A stretch of 64,000 nucleotides of DNA from NCBI GenBank assembly GCA_014529385.2, contig CM043961.1, positions 12,776,478 to 12,840,477 of the forward strand, given 5' to 3'. The notes beneath the pieces are model-generated. The model was not told the DNA's origin, ran no database searches, and saw only the letters and a list, made by a program, of their open reading frames with translations. Each line of letters begins with the position of its first letter. Within the stretch, counting starts at the first letter, position 1. This DNA comes from Adiantum capillus-veneris. Taxonomy: Eukaryota; Streptophyta; Polypodiopsida; Polypodiales; Pteridaceae. A program made the position numbers and the translations under genes. Of the stretch, positions 24,418 to 36,325 are shown piece after piece.

Positions 24418-25487
24418 TGTTAGCGGGTACGCCGCGACGGACAATGGAGCACAGCGACAACACAAACCAACAAACTGTCAATCCGAGGATGTAGCTGACC
24501 CGACTAGGACATGGAGGCAATCTCTGGGTTGTCAACCCTGAGCTAGACACTAACAACACTCTACAGTCACTAATCCTACCACAACACTATCATAAAGCAA
24601 AGAAACAGACAATGCATCCTACGAAACACTACAAGCTCGAAACAGTCTCAAATCATATCGAAATGACTCAAAATTCAAGGGTAAGACTCACAAGAACATA
24701 TCCTATATGGCCAAACACCTAAACCCTGAAAACCATAACTGTAAGATCTCTAATAGTTGTCGCGATAGGCTCAAAACAATAATTTCCAAAGTGTGCGGAA
24801 CTGATCTACAAAGACATCAACACGAAGAGCTTCTCGCCCTGATTCTAATGACTACTTGATTATTCAGAACGGATGTTGTTTGAGGTACTTACAACCAAAT
24901 ATAGCTCGTAGCAGGCGGGCTCGCGATGTGGTCCTCGGCTTGCATTGCTTGCATCGACACGGAGAGCTCCTCGATGCTAACACGCTCCTACTCTCATATC
25001 TACAATGTGATTAGTGTGCACGACGGTGTGTGCGCGTGAAGCTCACTACCCTATGCTGCAGAACCCACGACTGTATATTAATTGAGATAACGTAATGTGT
25101 TCATTACAAAGCCTTAGGTTTCAACTTATATACAAAGCCTTCAAACCTAATATCCGGCCAAATGACCTCAATTGTCCCTAGGCTTCTACAGAGCTTAATT
25201 ACAAGAAATTGAGTTGTCTTTACTCATTATACAAGCATCTGCGGACAAAATACAAGTGCCGACTTAAAATATGAAGTTCCCGTAAACATTACAAAAGTGG
25301 CCGTAATGGCTCAAAATAATAATAACGGGATATTCGATGACGTCCATGAACTCGTATCTTCACGTTGCAGCATCCATCTTCATCTTCATTACTTCATCAC
25401 CATCTTCATGTGGAATCTTTATAGAATCTTTGAGGAATCTTAATGGAATCTTTATGGACACGTTGTTTAAAGGGCGTCCTTTCAACA
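24418..25487 (-). repeat. Giant element 3' LTR (1070 bp)
   Basis: On the plus strand it begins TGTTAGCGGG and ends CCTTTCAACA; it pairs with 45742-46811 at equal length. It contains a copy of the leader's GCGATAGGCTCA sequence at about 24762-24773. On the minus strand it is preceded by a strong polypurine tract. Confidence 0.92.
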
Positions 25488-25501
25488 CTCTCCCCCTCCG
25501 A
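25488..25501 (-). promoter_or_regulatory. Giant element polypurine tract
   Basis: On the minus strand CGGAGGGGGAGAG directly abuts the start of the 3' LTR. This is the expected plus-strand primer. An identical 13-base copy occurs 180 bp further inside, at 25668-25680. Confidence 0.9.
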
Positions 25502-26597
25502 ATTCTTGTCATCCCTGACAAGACCCTATGTCTTTGCTGGCCTTGACGAGTTCTTGATGTCTTGGTGTTGGTTGAAGTTGTTGTGGCAGCCTCTTCTGTA
25601 GTTGGTTGCTTTGCGTGATGTTAAAGCTGCCTTGAAGTTGTACCTGTAGTGTATCTGAAGCCTGGAACTCTCCCCCTCCGATTGGTTGTTGTATCTTGAA
25701 TTACATGAGGTTGTATCGACTTGTTGGTGCAGCAGGTCGTTGTCATTGTAGCTCTAGTTTGCTTTTCCTGTGGTTGTTATCTGGCAGTCGTACCTGTAAG
25801 TTGACTTCTAGCTTTGTCAATCTGTTTTTTGGCCTCTCCCTTTTGACTTGTCAGTAGATTTGCAATTAGTAGTGTGGGGATATCGTGGTTTTCTTGTTTT
25901 TGTTGTTATAAAAAATAAAAGAGTAAAAGTAAAATGTAGCGTATATACAAAATAAAGGTCTTGGATACCTGGATAAGACTAAAGGGAAAAACCCAGTGGG
26001 AAAATATGTCTTTAGTCATAATTAAATGCGAGGCTATATGTACTTAGGTTCTGATGTTATAGAGTTATGTTGAGTTAAAGTACAGATGGCCATATGGCTA
26101 CTAGTATGGGCTTGATATGCATGGATAAGTGTTAGTAGCTTGAAGTCGGAGTCATTGTTGTTGAGCAAAGGCTCATAAAACCTGTTTCCGCTTGGTCATC
26201 ATCATTTGTTTGTGTAAGTGCATGGGTGGAATAAAAAAGAGTGCCTACTGCATATGTCCAATGATGGGACATCTATATGCTTGCACAAAGTTATGCATGT
26301 TAAACAAGATGCAGTGCAAGAGAAGAGTATTGATGGGTTCTTCATGGAGTTAGTGTAGCGAGCAAAACATATAGCATGAGTGCTTCAAAATCTTTCACTA
26401 CTCACAAGAAGGGTTTTTGCGGTCGAGGTTTCTCCACTCTTCCTCACTGTGTCAAGTGCATGAGTGTTTTTGTTTTGGACTACTCTGCCTTCTCCACCTT
26501 ATATATTATATGGACTTTGACTCTTATGCTCACCTCTTCCAGCATGAGCGACATGAATTTATGTATGCTCAACTCTCCAACTTGAGCTTATACCTAT
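25502..26597 (-). other. Giant element 3' untranslated region
   Basis: About 1.1 kb between the last coding block and the polypurine tract. No ORF here looks coding. The only feature I see is the second copy of the polypurine tract at 25668-25680. Confidence 0.5.
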
Positions 26598-27030
26598 TAG
26601 CTAGACTCATAGACCACAGAAAAATATTAACTTGAAGCTTGGGTCTGACACTTTGCTCATTTAGTGGCTTACCTGCCCGACTCTAGACTCTTATGCCATG
26701 TAAGATTAATGGCGACTTGGACTCACCTGATCGCGGCCTGAAATCCAATTCCATATGCTTTCGATGTTTAGGCCTTTCTCGTTAGTTTCTGTTTGAGATG
26801 CCATGTTGTCCAATAGCTAGACTCATAGACCACAGAAAAATATTAACTTGAAGCTTGGGTCTGACACTTTGCTCATTTAGTGGCTTAGCTGCCTGACTCT
26901 AGAATCTTATGCCATGTAAGATTAATGGCGACTTGGACTTACCTTGATCGCGGCCTGAAATCCAATTCCATATGCTTTTGATGTTTAGGCCTTTCTCGTT
27001 AGTTTCTGTTTGAGATGCCATGTTGTCCAA
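26598..27030 (-). repeat. Tandem duplication, 216-217 bp unit
   Basis: 26598-26813 is repeated by 26814-27030 with few differences and one 1-bp indel. Each unit starts TAGCTAGACTCATAGACC on the plus strand and ends TGTTGTCCAA. The right-hand unit contains the C-terminal codons and stop of the tryptophan-repeat ORF, so the left unit is a spare copy of that end placed in the 3' UTR. Confidence 0.9.
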
Positions 27031-28454
27031 TACATTGGCATATATCTGCTCTTCATTCCTTGGTAGCAAATTGTGGTCGCTTGATGAAACAAGTATTGAT
27101 GTTGAAGCATTGGTTGATGAAGTCTTCTTCTTCCAGATAGTGTTCTTCAAAACTGTGACCTCCGCATTTATCGTTGCTTTCTTTTTGTTGTTAAGAGGCT
27201 GTAAAGGAGTTGTGTATCTTTCTTGTTGTTGAGCCTCAATCGCGGATTTTGGAACCCACATTGTTCTTGGGCCTAGTGTGATCTCCTTTTCCACTTGCCT
27301 TGTTTCTTCTTTGACTTGATGGTACCTTGTCTTTAATTTCCAAATATGGCTGTTACTTTTGTAAAAGCCTTGCTCTTGTAGTAATTGACGAGGGATCCAT
27401 CTATAGGTTGTAGTACTATTGGGTGTAGTGGGTGGCTGCTCTTGATTTCTTGATGTTTCTTGCTTTTCCTGGGTGATTCCTTGATAAGCTACTACCTTAG
27501 GTAACCAGATTTGAAAATTACCCTCATAGAATCCTTGTGCTTCGAGTAACTCGACTAGAATGAATCTTTGGACTTGCTTGGAGGGGATCTTCACTTGACT
27601 TTGTTGGGTAGTCTGGTAGAATTTTGATTTCATTACCCAGACTTGTCGTATGGTTTGTCCAGTGGAAGACCTTCTCTTTTTCTTTTTGTACCTGTCCTTT
27701 CTCTTGGTTGAGTTATGTGATTGACGTTGACGGCTTTGTTGATTCCTATCTGAGTGGTTGTCATGGGATAGATATCGCCAGGCTGTTATCTTGGGCTTGT
27801 TAACCCAAACATCTGAATTTCCTTTCTTGTAGCCTTGTGCAATAATTGACTCGCTTGATGTGATCCATCCTGTTATCATTGCTTGTTGAGGTTGTTCATG
27901 TGATTGTATCCAAATTGGATCACTAACTTTAATCTGTGCCTTGGATACTAGCACTTGGTTGACCTGTTTTGACTTCCTTTGGAGACTTTCGAGCGATGGA
28001 AACTTCGGTTGATAGACTTTTTGCTTGGGTTTCCATTGTTTTGTTGATGGTTTGGCTTTTGATGTAGAGGCTTTGTCTTGAACTTGCATTGGCTGGACTA
28101 GAGACTGTGGGCTTACTTTAGCTTTGCCTTTTTCAATATCCAAGAATAACTGAACTGATGTAGGCTTGACCTCTGTTGCCACTTGATAGCTTGTCGTGAT
28201 GACCATTGTTGAAGATTCAGGCTCGTCTTCAAAGACTTGTGCCCATGGCTTGGACAAAATCAAGTGTGTTCCCATTTGTCGAGAATCTACCACCAAGAAT
28301 TTTTCCTTGACATTCTGTGAGTGTAGTTGGAGAGTAGCATCTGCAATCCCCATACTTATAACATCTACTTCAGGTGAGATATTTACCTTTATCTGAATAT
28401 CATAAAGCTTTGGCTTACCTAGAAGTAACCACATGCCATATGACATGACATTAG
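26899..28454 (-). CDS. Giant element second coding block, 3' part: retropepsin-like domain and tryptophan-repeat protein
   Basis: The open frame continues from 37104-36906 across Copia A (frame preserved, since 8446 plus 5 bp is a multiple of three). An ATG at 28488 is inside the Copia LTR and is not the start. The first roughly 80 codons complete a retropepsin-like fold (VMSYGMWLLLGKPK, then FLVVDSRQMGTHLILSKPW). Then comes a Lys/Gln/Ser-rich protein with three clear repeats carrying AQGYKKGNSDVWVNK, AQGFYEGNFQIWLPK and EQGFYKSNSHIWKLK, plus further W-[VIL]-x-K motifs. No stop interrupts about 518 codons, unlike the decayed gag. I do not recognise the repeat family. The product could be a nucleic-acid-binding structural protein, which is inference. 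Confidence 0.6.
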
Positions 28455-28681
28455 TGTTGGAATTAGGGTTGCAGAGAAACACACACAACTTGGAGAAGAC
28501 AAAGGAAGCTCAAGGCACACAATAGAGAGTGTGTTACTTAGTGTGCAATGGAAAGATCGATAGCCCTAGAGTGATGGGCGTATTCACAATGCATGGGGGA
28601 AAAAACCTCCTAAAGAGGGAAAAAATGCCCCGGCGGTCCTAGTGTGTTCACACACATCACTACCACATGTATATGGTAACA
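28455..28681 (-). repeat. Copia A 3' LTR (227 bp)
   Basis: It matches 36674-36900 closely. The TATA-like stretch of the other copies (GCGTATATACAATG on the plus strand) reads GCGTATTCACAATG here. On the minus strand it is preceded by the polypurine tract CCAGAGGGGATT (28682-28693). Confidence 0.92.
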
Positions 28682-28756
28682 AATCCCCTCTGGAGTGATG
28701 CGGTGAACGAGAGCTGGCACATGAGTAAAGGGAAGTTCCATGCCTTGAGGACAGGA

Positions 28757-31407
28757 TCAGTCCACAAAGGGGAGTAAGCCCAAAGCTTTGCGGAAAGCTT
28801 CAAGCTTCTCACGAGACAATGCCTTTGTGAAAAGATCTGCAAGGTTGTCCTGTGTTGGCACATAAGCCAAGCTGATCTCTCCTGCTGAGAGCCTCTCCCT
28901 GACATAGTGGTAATGCACCTCAATGTGCTTTGTGCGAGCATGAAAAACTGGGTTCCTCGCAACTGCCAATGCACTCTAACTGTCAGTGTAGATAGTGTTG
29001 GCATTGTCCTGTCCAACACCCAAATCAGCCATAAGGCATCTGAACCATACACACTCAACCGTAGCTGTGAAGACAGCCCTGTACTCAGCCTCACAACTCG
29101 AAGTGGCCACAGTAGGTTGCTTCTTGCTCAACCATGATATACATGAACTGCCAAGCATGAAACAAAAACCACTTGTGGACACTCGCGTGTCAAAACAACC
29201 AGCCCAATCTGAGTCCGAAAAAGCATGTAAGTCTGGCAGCAATGATCCCCCCTTGGGATAAAACAAGCCAAGATGTAAAGTGCCACTAAGGTAGCGGAAA
29301 ATCCTCTTGACAGCCTGCCAATGCTTAGACCCTGGACTATGCATAAATCTGCTTACCTGTGAAACTGCAAACTGAATATCTGGCCTCGTGTTGCATACAT
29401 AAATGAGGCAGCCAACAGCAGTTTGGTAAAGAGTGACATCAGCAGGATCGCCAGCATCATGTACACTCAACTTCAAACCTGTTTCCATGGGAGTGGCAAT
29501 AGGTTTGCAATCCTCAAGTCCAAACTTACATAGCAATGTCTCTATGTAACTTTTCTGACACAAGGCAATACCACCATCACACTGCTTAAACTGTATACCC
29601 AAGTAATGATGCAACAGCCCCAAATCTTTCATCTTGAAAGTAGCATTCAAATCAGCCTTAAATTCAGCTATATGTCTCTCATTTGGTCCAGTGATCAGCA
29701 AATCATCAACATAAAGAACCACGATGAGAAATACTTCACCCTCACGCTTTACATACAATGTGCTTTCTGTTGGACTGTTACGAAAGCCTTGTTTGACCAA
29801 ATGAGTGTCAGCTTTCTCATACCAAGCACAAGGAGATTGCTTCAACCCATACAAAGCCTGGTTACATTTGCACACTTTGTCCTCTTGTCCTTTTATGACA
29901 AAACCGCGAGGCTGCGTTACATAAACTTCCTCAAATATTTCACCATTCAAGAAAGCAGTAACAATGTCTGATTGATGTACATCCCAACCAAAATGAGCTG
30001 CCAATGCACATAGAAAACGCACAGTAGTCATACGACAAGTGGGAGCAAAAGTCTCTTCATAATATATGCCTTTTTGTTGTGCATAACCCTTTGCAACAAG
30101 TCGAGCCCTATGGCGATCAATCTCACCATCCGGTTTGCGTTTCAACTTGTAAACCCACTTCGTACCAATGGCCTTTTTGCCAGGAGGCAAATCACATAAA
30201 GTCCATGTGTCATTTTCTATAAGTGCATCATATTCTGATTGCATGACAGCCATCCAATTTTCTGAATTATGTGCTTCATCAAAAGACAGAGGCTCCTCAA
30301 CATCATGTAAACTAGACACAGCCAAAGCATAACAATCTGATGCATAAGATTCATGGCGAGAGCCTGAACGAGTATGACTAGACAAAGGTGCATCCAATTT
30401 ACTGTCACGCAAAGTGTGCACCAGCCATTTTGGCATATCTCTAGCCTGCTCATTTTCAGCCCTTTCCTTATCAAATACATCATGTACATCTGCATCAGTA
30501 ATAGGCTAATCTGTAACATTTTCAGAAACCCCCATAGGCTGTACATTTGCCTCATTGGAACTTACATTCGTATTTCCACCACTGAAAAGAGGCAACAAAG
30601 TGTCATAAATGTCCTCTGAGCTTACATTACTGTCTCTAGTACATGACAGCAAGGGCTGAACAGAATCTTCCACAAACACTACATCCCGAGAAACCAGAAT
30701 ATGTTTTGTTTGCGGATGATACAACCTGTAACCTTTGCTTTCAGCACTATAACCAACAAAAATACATTTGACAGCCTTATCATCCAATTTTCTGCGCTGC
30801 ACTTGTGGCACCAAAGCATATACCAAACAGCCAAAAACACGCATGTGCTCAATAGAAGGCTTTCTATCATGCCATGCTTCATATGGAGTAATAGACTGCA
30901 AAGCTTTCGTAGGACACCTGTTAAGTACATAAGTGGCACACATGATGGCCTCAAGCCAAAAAGAATGCGGCAAAGCTTGACTTTTGACCATATATCGTGC
31001 CATTTTCGTCAGTGACCTGTTTTTCCTCTCAGCAACACCATTTTGCTGAGGTGTATAAGGCATTGTACATTGGTGTTTTATCCCACGACTAGCCAGAAAT
31101 GCATTAAATTCATGAGACATATACTCCCCCCCTCGATCGGAACGGAGGGTGCCCATAGTACATTTCGAGACATTTTCAGTCATAGCCAGAAATTGTTTGA
31201 AGCACATAAAAACTTCGACCTTCGCTTTAAGCGGAAATATGCCTGGAGTAATCATCAATGAAAGTCACGAAGTACAGGTAATTGCCCAAGGACGGAGTTT
31301 GCATGATCCTACAAACATCACTATGCACAAGCTGCAACCTGCATGTGGCCCGAACTGAACCATCCTTTGGAAACTTAGAACGCTGCATCTTACCCAAAAT
31401 ACAGCCT
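28757..31407 (-). pseudogene. pol: Copia A pol: integrase, reverse transcriptase, RNase H
   Basis: The 3' two thirds of Copia A's own pol. From the right: the integrase finger region (to 31407), the integrase core with TLRSDRGGEYMSHEF and PQQNGVAERKN, a stop at 30506-30508 between integrase and reverse transcriptase, reverse transcriptase with ALYGLKQSPCAWYEK and catalytic VLYVDDLLITG, and RNase H with YTDS followed by a TAG stop (28976-28978) and TKHIEVHYHYVRER. About 8 bp are missing near 31237 relative to the other copies, which breaks the integrase frame. The reverse transcriptase/RNase H block of 486 codons (28976-30436) is otherwise open, so this is the best preserved copia RT here. Confidence 0.9.
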
Positions 31408-31736
31408 TCATGCAAAATTGCTCTGACTCCCGTGTACAAAGAACATAAATCTTCCATTTAAGAAATGCATTTCCACGTAGAAATTCAAAAATGGACTTGG
31501 TTGAGGGCTACTCCATGAAGTAAAAAAAGTTGCATCATTTAGAGCAATAAATTGTAGATTGATCTTAGAACTTATTGATTGCAAATAAGGGTCTTCTTGT
31601 TGCGCTTCCTTAATTCCTTCAAGCAAATTTTTCTCTAGTATAATAAGATTCATATTGTTCATAATGCGAGATAATGCATCGAACAACAGTATCCTTGCCC
31701 TTTTTGTACATAATTTCCATGTGAAATTTTGCCATC
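31408..31736 (-). pseudogene. Gypsy-3-derived fragment inside Copia A
   Basis: An open stretch on the minus strand (31686-31408) encodes a gypsy linker between RNase H and integrase (FDALSRIMNN, then EAQQEDPYLQSI). The 92 residues are identical to those at 60189-60467, where the fragment continues naturally into gypsy integrase. Here it ends abruptly in copia sequence, sharing the three bases TCA at the joint (31408-31410). Confidence 0.85.
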
Positions 31737-31963
31737 TGTTGGAATTAGGGTTGCAGAGAAACGCACACAGCTTGGAGAAGACGAAGGAAGCTCAAGGCAC
31801 ACAATAGAGAGTGTGTTACTTAGTGTGCAATGGAAAGATAGATAGCCCTAGAGTGATGGGCGTATATACAATGCTCGGGGGCAAAACCCTCCTAAAGAGG
31901 GAAAAAATGCCCCGGCGGTCATAGTGTGTTCACACACATCACTACCACATGTATATGGTAACA
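31737..31963 (-). repeat. Extra copia LTR inside Copia A
   Basis: A 227-bp LTR (TGTTGGAAT to GGTAACA) with no target duplication of its own. It belongs to the 3.29 kb copied segment and corresponds to the Copia C LTR at 60518-60743, which is one base shorter. Confidence 0.9.
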
Positions 31964-32038
31964 AATCCCCCCTGGCGTGATGCGGTGAACGACAGCTGGC
32001 ACATGAGTAAAGGAAAGTGCCATGCCCTGAGGACATGA

Positions 32039-34696
32039 TCAGTCCACAAAGGCGAGTAAGCCCAAAGCTTTGCGGAAAGCTTCAAGCTTCTCATGAGACA
32101 ATGCCTTTGTGAAAAGATCTACAAGGTTGTCCTGTGTTGGCACATCAGCCAAGCTGATCTCTCCTGCTGAGAGCCTCTCCTTGACATAGTGGTAATGCAC
32201 CTCAATGTGCTTTGTGCCATCATGAAAAACTAGGTTCCTTGCAAATGCCAATGCGCTCGGATTGTCAGTGTAGATAGTGTTGGAAATGTACTTTCCAACA
32301 CCAAAATCAGCCCCATAAGGCGTCTGAGCCATACACACTCAACTGTAGCTATGAAGATTGCCCTGTACTCAGCCTCACAACTTGAAGTGGCCACAGTAGG
32401 TTGCTTCTTGCTCAACCATGATATACATGAACTGCCAAGCATGAAACAAAAACCACTTGTGGACACTCGCGTGTCAAAACAACCAGCCCAATCTGAGTCC
32501 AAAAAAGCATGTAGTCTGGCGGAAATGATCCCCCTTGGGATAAAACAAGCCAAGATGTAAAGTGCCACTAAGGTAGCGGAAAATCCTCTTGACAGCCTGC
32601 CAATGCTTAGACCCTGGGCTATGCATAAATCTGCTTACCTGTGAGACAGCAAGCTGAATATCTGGCCTCGTGTTGCATACATAAATGAGGCAGCCAATAG
32701 CAGTTTGATAAAGAGTGACATCAATAGGATCGCCAGCATCATGTACACTCAACTTCAAACCTATTTCCATGGGAGTGGCAATAGGTCTGCAATCCTCAAG
32801 TCCAAACTTACATAGCAATGTCTCTATGTAACTTTTTTGACACAAGGCAATACCACCATCACACTGCTTAAACTATATACCCAAGGAATGATACAACAGC
32901 CCCAAATCTTTCATCTTGAAAGTAGCATTCAAATCAGCCTTAAATTCAGCAATATGTCTCTCATTTGGTCCAGTGATCAGCAAATCATCGACATAAAGAA
33001 CCACAATGAGAAGTACATCACCCTCACGCTTTACATACGATGTGCTTTTTGTTGGACTGTTACGAAAGCCTCGCTTGAACAAATGAGTGTCAACTTTCTT
33101 ATACCAAGCACGAGGAGATTGCTTCAACCCATACAAATCCTTCTTACATCTGCACACTTTGTCCCTTGTCCTTTTATGACAAAACCACAAGGTTGCGTTA
33201 CATAAACTTTCTCAAATATGTCACCATTCAAGAAAGCAGTAACAATGTCTGATTGATGTACATCCCAACGAAAATCAGCTGCCAATGCACATAGAAAACG
33301 CACAGTAGTCATACGACAAGTGGGAGCAAAAGTATCTTCATAATCTAAGCTTTTTTGTTGTGCATAACCCTTTGCAACAAGTCGAGCCTTATGGCAATCG
33401 ATCTCACCATCCGGCTTGCGTTTCAACTTGTAAAGCCACTTGGTACCAATGGCCTTTTTCCTAGGAGGCAAACCACATAAAGTCCATGTGTCATTTTCTA
33501 TAAGTGAATCATATTCTGATTGCATGGCAGCCATCCAATTTTTTGAATTATGTACTTCAACAAAAGACAGAGGCTCCTCAACATGTAAGCTACACACAGC
33601 TAAAGCATAACAATTTGATGCATAAGATGCATGGTGAGAGCCTGAACGAGTACGACTAGACAAAGGTGCATCCAATTTATTGTCACGCTAAGTGTGCACC
33701 AGCCATTTTGGCATACCTCTAGCTTGCTCATTTTCAGCCCTTTCCTCATCAAGTACATCATGTACATCTGCATCAGTAATAGGCTAATCTGTAACATTTT
33801 CAGAAACCCCCATAGGTTGTACATTTGTCTCATTAGAACTTACATTCGTATTTCCACCACTGAAAAGAGGCAACAAAGTGTCATAAATGTCCTCTGAGCT
33901 TACATTATTGTCTCTAGTACATGACAACAAGGGCTGAACAGAATCTTCCACAAACACTACATCCCGAGAAACCAGAATATGTTTTGTTTGCGGATGATAC
34001 AACCTGTAACCTTTGCTTTCAGCACTATAACCAATAGAAATACATTTGACAGCCTTATCATCCAATTTTTTGTGCTGCACTGGTGGCACCAAAGCATATA
34101 CCAAACAGCCAAAAACACGCATGTGCTCAATAGAAGGCTTTCTATCATGCCATGCTTCATATGGAGTAATAGACTGCAAAGCTTTCGTAGGACACCTGTT
34201 AAGTACATAAGTGGCACACATGATGGCCTCAAGCCAAAAAGAATGCGGCAAAGCTTGACTTTTGACCATATATCGTGCCATTTCCGTCAGTGACCTGTTT
34301 TTCCTCTCAGCAACACCATTTTGCTGAGGTGTATAAGGCATTGTACATTGGTGTTTTATCCCACGACTAGCCAGAAATGCATTAAATTCATGAGACATAT
34401 ACTCCCCCCCTCGATCGGAACGGAGGGTGCCCATAGTACATTTCGAGACATTTTCAGTCATAGCCAGAAATTGTTTGAAGCACATAAAAACTTCGAACTT
34501 CGCTTTAAGCGGAAATACCCATGTATGCCTGGAGTAATCATCAATGAAAGTCACGAAGTACAGGTAATTGCCCAAGGACGGAGTTTGCATGGGCCTACAA
34601 ACATCACTATGCACAAGCTGCAACCTGCATGTGGCCCGAACTGAACCATCCTTTGGAAACTTAGAACGCTGCATCTTACCCAAAATACAGCCTTCA
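32039..34696 (-). pseudogene. pol: Second copia pol copy (from Copia C) inside Copia A
   Basis: Integrase, reverse transcriptase and RNase H matching 60819-63477. From the right: CEGCILGKMQRSKFP finger end, integrase core (SDRGGEYMSHEF, PQQNGVAERKN), stop at 33784-33786, a second stop at 33688-33690, reverse transcriptase with YGLKQSPRAWYKK and VLYVDDLLITG, a frame break near 33161-33170 (a missing base in GTCCCTTGTCC), a stop after HSLGI near 32873, and RNase H to the stop at 32039. Frames also shift near 32500 and 32300. None of these pieces can make a full pol. Confidence 0.88.
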
Positions 34697-36325
34697 CAAA
34701 CATGTTTTGACAGGTGCTTCAAGAGGCGGCAAAGAAGCAACCATATCAGATTTCTGCAAACGCAGCAAACTGGCAAAATTCAGATGACCAAAACGTGCAT
34801 GCCAAAGTTTTGCATCTGAAATAGCCCTTGAATCTACAATAGCATTTGTAAAATTTTGTCCACACTTGTCATACAAAGTGAGCTTATACAGCCCACGGCA
34901 CAGAAGCCCAGATGCAACAATTTCATCACCAAAACTGAGATCATGAACTGTACATCTGTCATCCACAAATTTGACTACAAGTCCAAGTCTAGCAAGTGCG
35001 GATACAGATAAGAGATTCTTCTTGATCTCAGGTACATAAAGTGCATCAACAAGTGTGAAGGAACTACCATTAGCAGCAGTGAGCACAATCTTTCCAACTC
35101 CGTGAACTGGATTAGAGGCGTTGTTGGCACAAGTGACTGAATTCCCATGAGGGACAAACTCAAGAGAGGTAAACAATTCACGATGTGAGGTAATGTGCTT
35201 TGTAGCACCACTATCGAAATACCACACATGTGAAGTTGCAGCAACAACTGACAAGCATGCATCATGGACAGCAGGATTGTAAGTGCACTCTGCGCTAAAA
35301 GCCCATTCTGCATCAACATCAGCAACACAGTCTCCTTTCACAGAAGACTCAACAATGGCTGCATTTGTAGTGGAACCAACATTTGCAGTGGAACCACCCT
35401 CTTTCTTCTTAGCCTCTTTGGCCTTCAACTTAGGACACGACTTGATCAAGTGATCATTGGCTTTACAATAATGGCAACGCATCTTATTTTTGCCCTTATC
35501 ACCAGAATTTCCAGACGAATTGCTACCAGCAGAAGCATTAGGAACATAATTTTTGCCACTCGCAGCAGAACCATAAGATGTGGCTGCATTACTGTTACCA
35601 CCCTTTCTTTGAGAATTAATAAAAGCCTGTTCAACTGCACGCTGCCTAGTCCTGTTTTTTCTGGAAAGTGACTCTTGCAACAGCAATGTGCATAATGCAT
35701 CAAACTTGACAACTTCAGGATTTCCTTGGGTCATCGGTCTCCAAGTACTAGCAAAAGTCTGGTAGGAATCTGGTAAGGCATCAAGAACAGTCTGCACCAG
35801 GGAACTGTCTGAAATGACTTCACCTACAGAAATAAGTTGCTCATTGATATCCTTGACACTAGCAATGAAAGTGTCCATATCATCTTCCTCATGCATAATC
35901 TTCGACTCCAGCTCTTTACGCAACAAAGTAATTTTAGCCTCATTGCGGCTTGCATAAAGACCTGCTAAAATATCCCAAGCCTGTTTTGTTGATTTTGCTG
36001 AATGGATGTGAGGAACAATGGTGCGCTTCACAGACAATGCAATCAATGTATGAGCTTGCGCATCCTTAACATCCCAACGAGCTTGTTCTGCCGTAGGCAA
36101 AACAACTCTAACAGCTGCAATCCTTGCAGCAAGACCTGCAACATCCTCAACATCGCCTACATCCTCAGAACCAGGACGTACATCAATGCCCTGCACAATG
36201 CTCCAGACAACCTTTGACACAAGAACATGTTGCATCATATAAGCCCACATAGGGTAGTTGTCCCCATCCAACCTGTCCTCAGCAGCAAACATCTTGAACA
36301 CATCTGTGTTGTTGTTGTCAGCCAT
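34697..36325 (-). pseudogene. gag: Copia A gag and protease region
   Basis: The 5' coding part of Copia A. The start was taken at the ATG at 36325 (ADNNNTDVFKMFAAEDRL); the frame is open further upstream but enters leader sequence. Domains: copia gag capsid of the UBN2 type (to about 35640), zinc knuckle CHYCKANDHLIKSCP (about 35430-35480), aspartic protease with WYFDSGATKHIT (about 35190-35225), and the gag-pre-integrase motif LWHARFGHLNF (about 34780-34815). The frame is lost at a run of four T (34705-34708) that is three T in Copia B and C. That lesion lies within 12 bp of the 3.29 kb breakpoint. Confidence 0.9.

Noticed and set aside
28455-28488. ATG at 28488 as start of the tryptophan-repeat protein
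   Set aside because: These codons are Copia A LTR. The true frame continues from 36906 across the insertion.
29606-29971. Plus-strand ORFs of 100-140 codons antisense to copia pol (also near 33000, 53300 and 61700)
   Set aside because: They mirror the reverse transcriptase coding strand and recur only because the copia copies recur.
31737-31963. Independent insertion (solo LTR) inside Copia A
   Set aside because: It has no target duplication, and its flanks match those of the Copia C LTR, so it travelled with the 3.29 kb copied segment.
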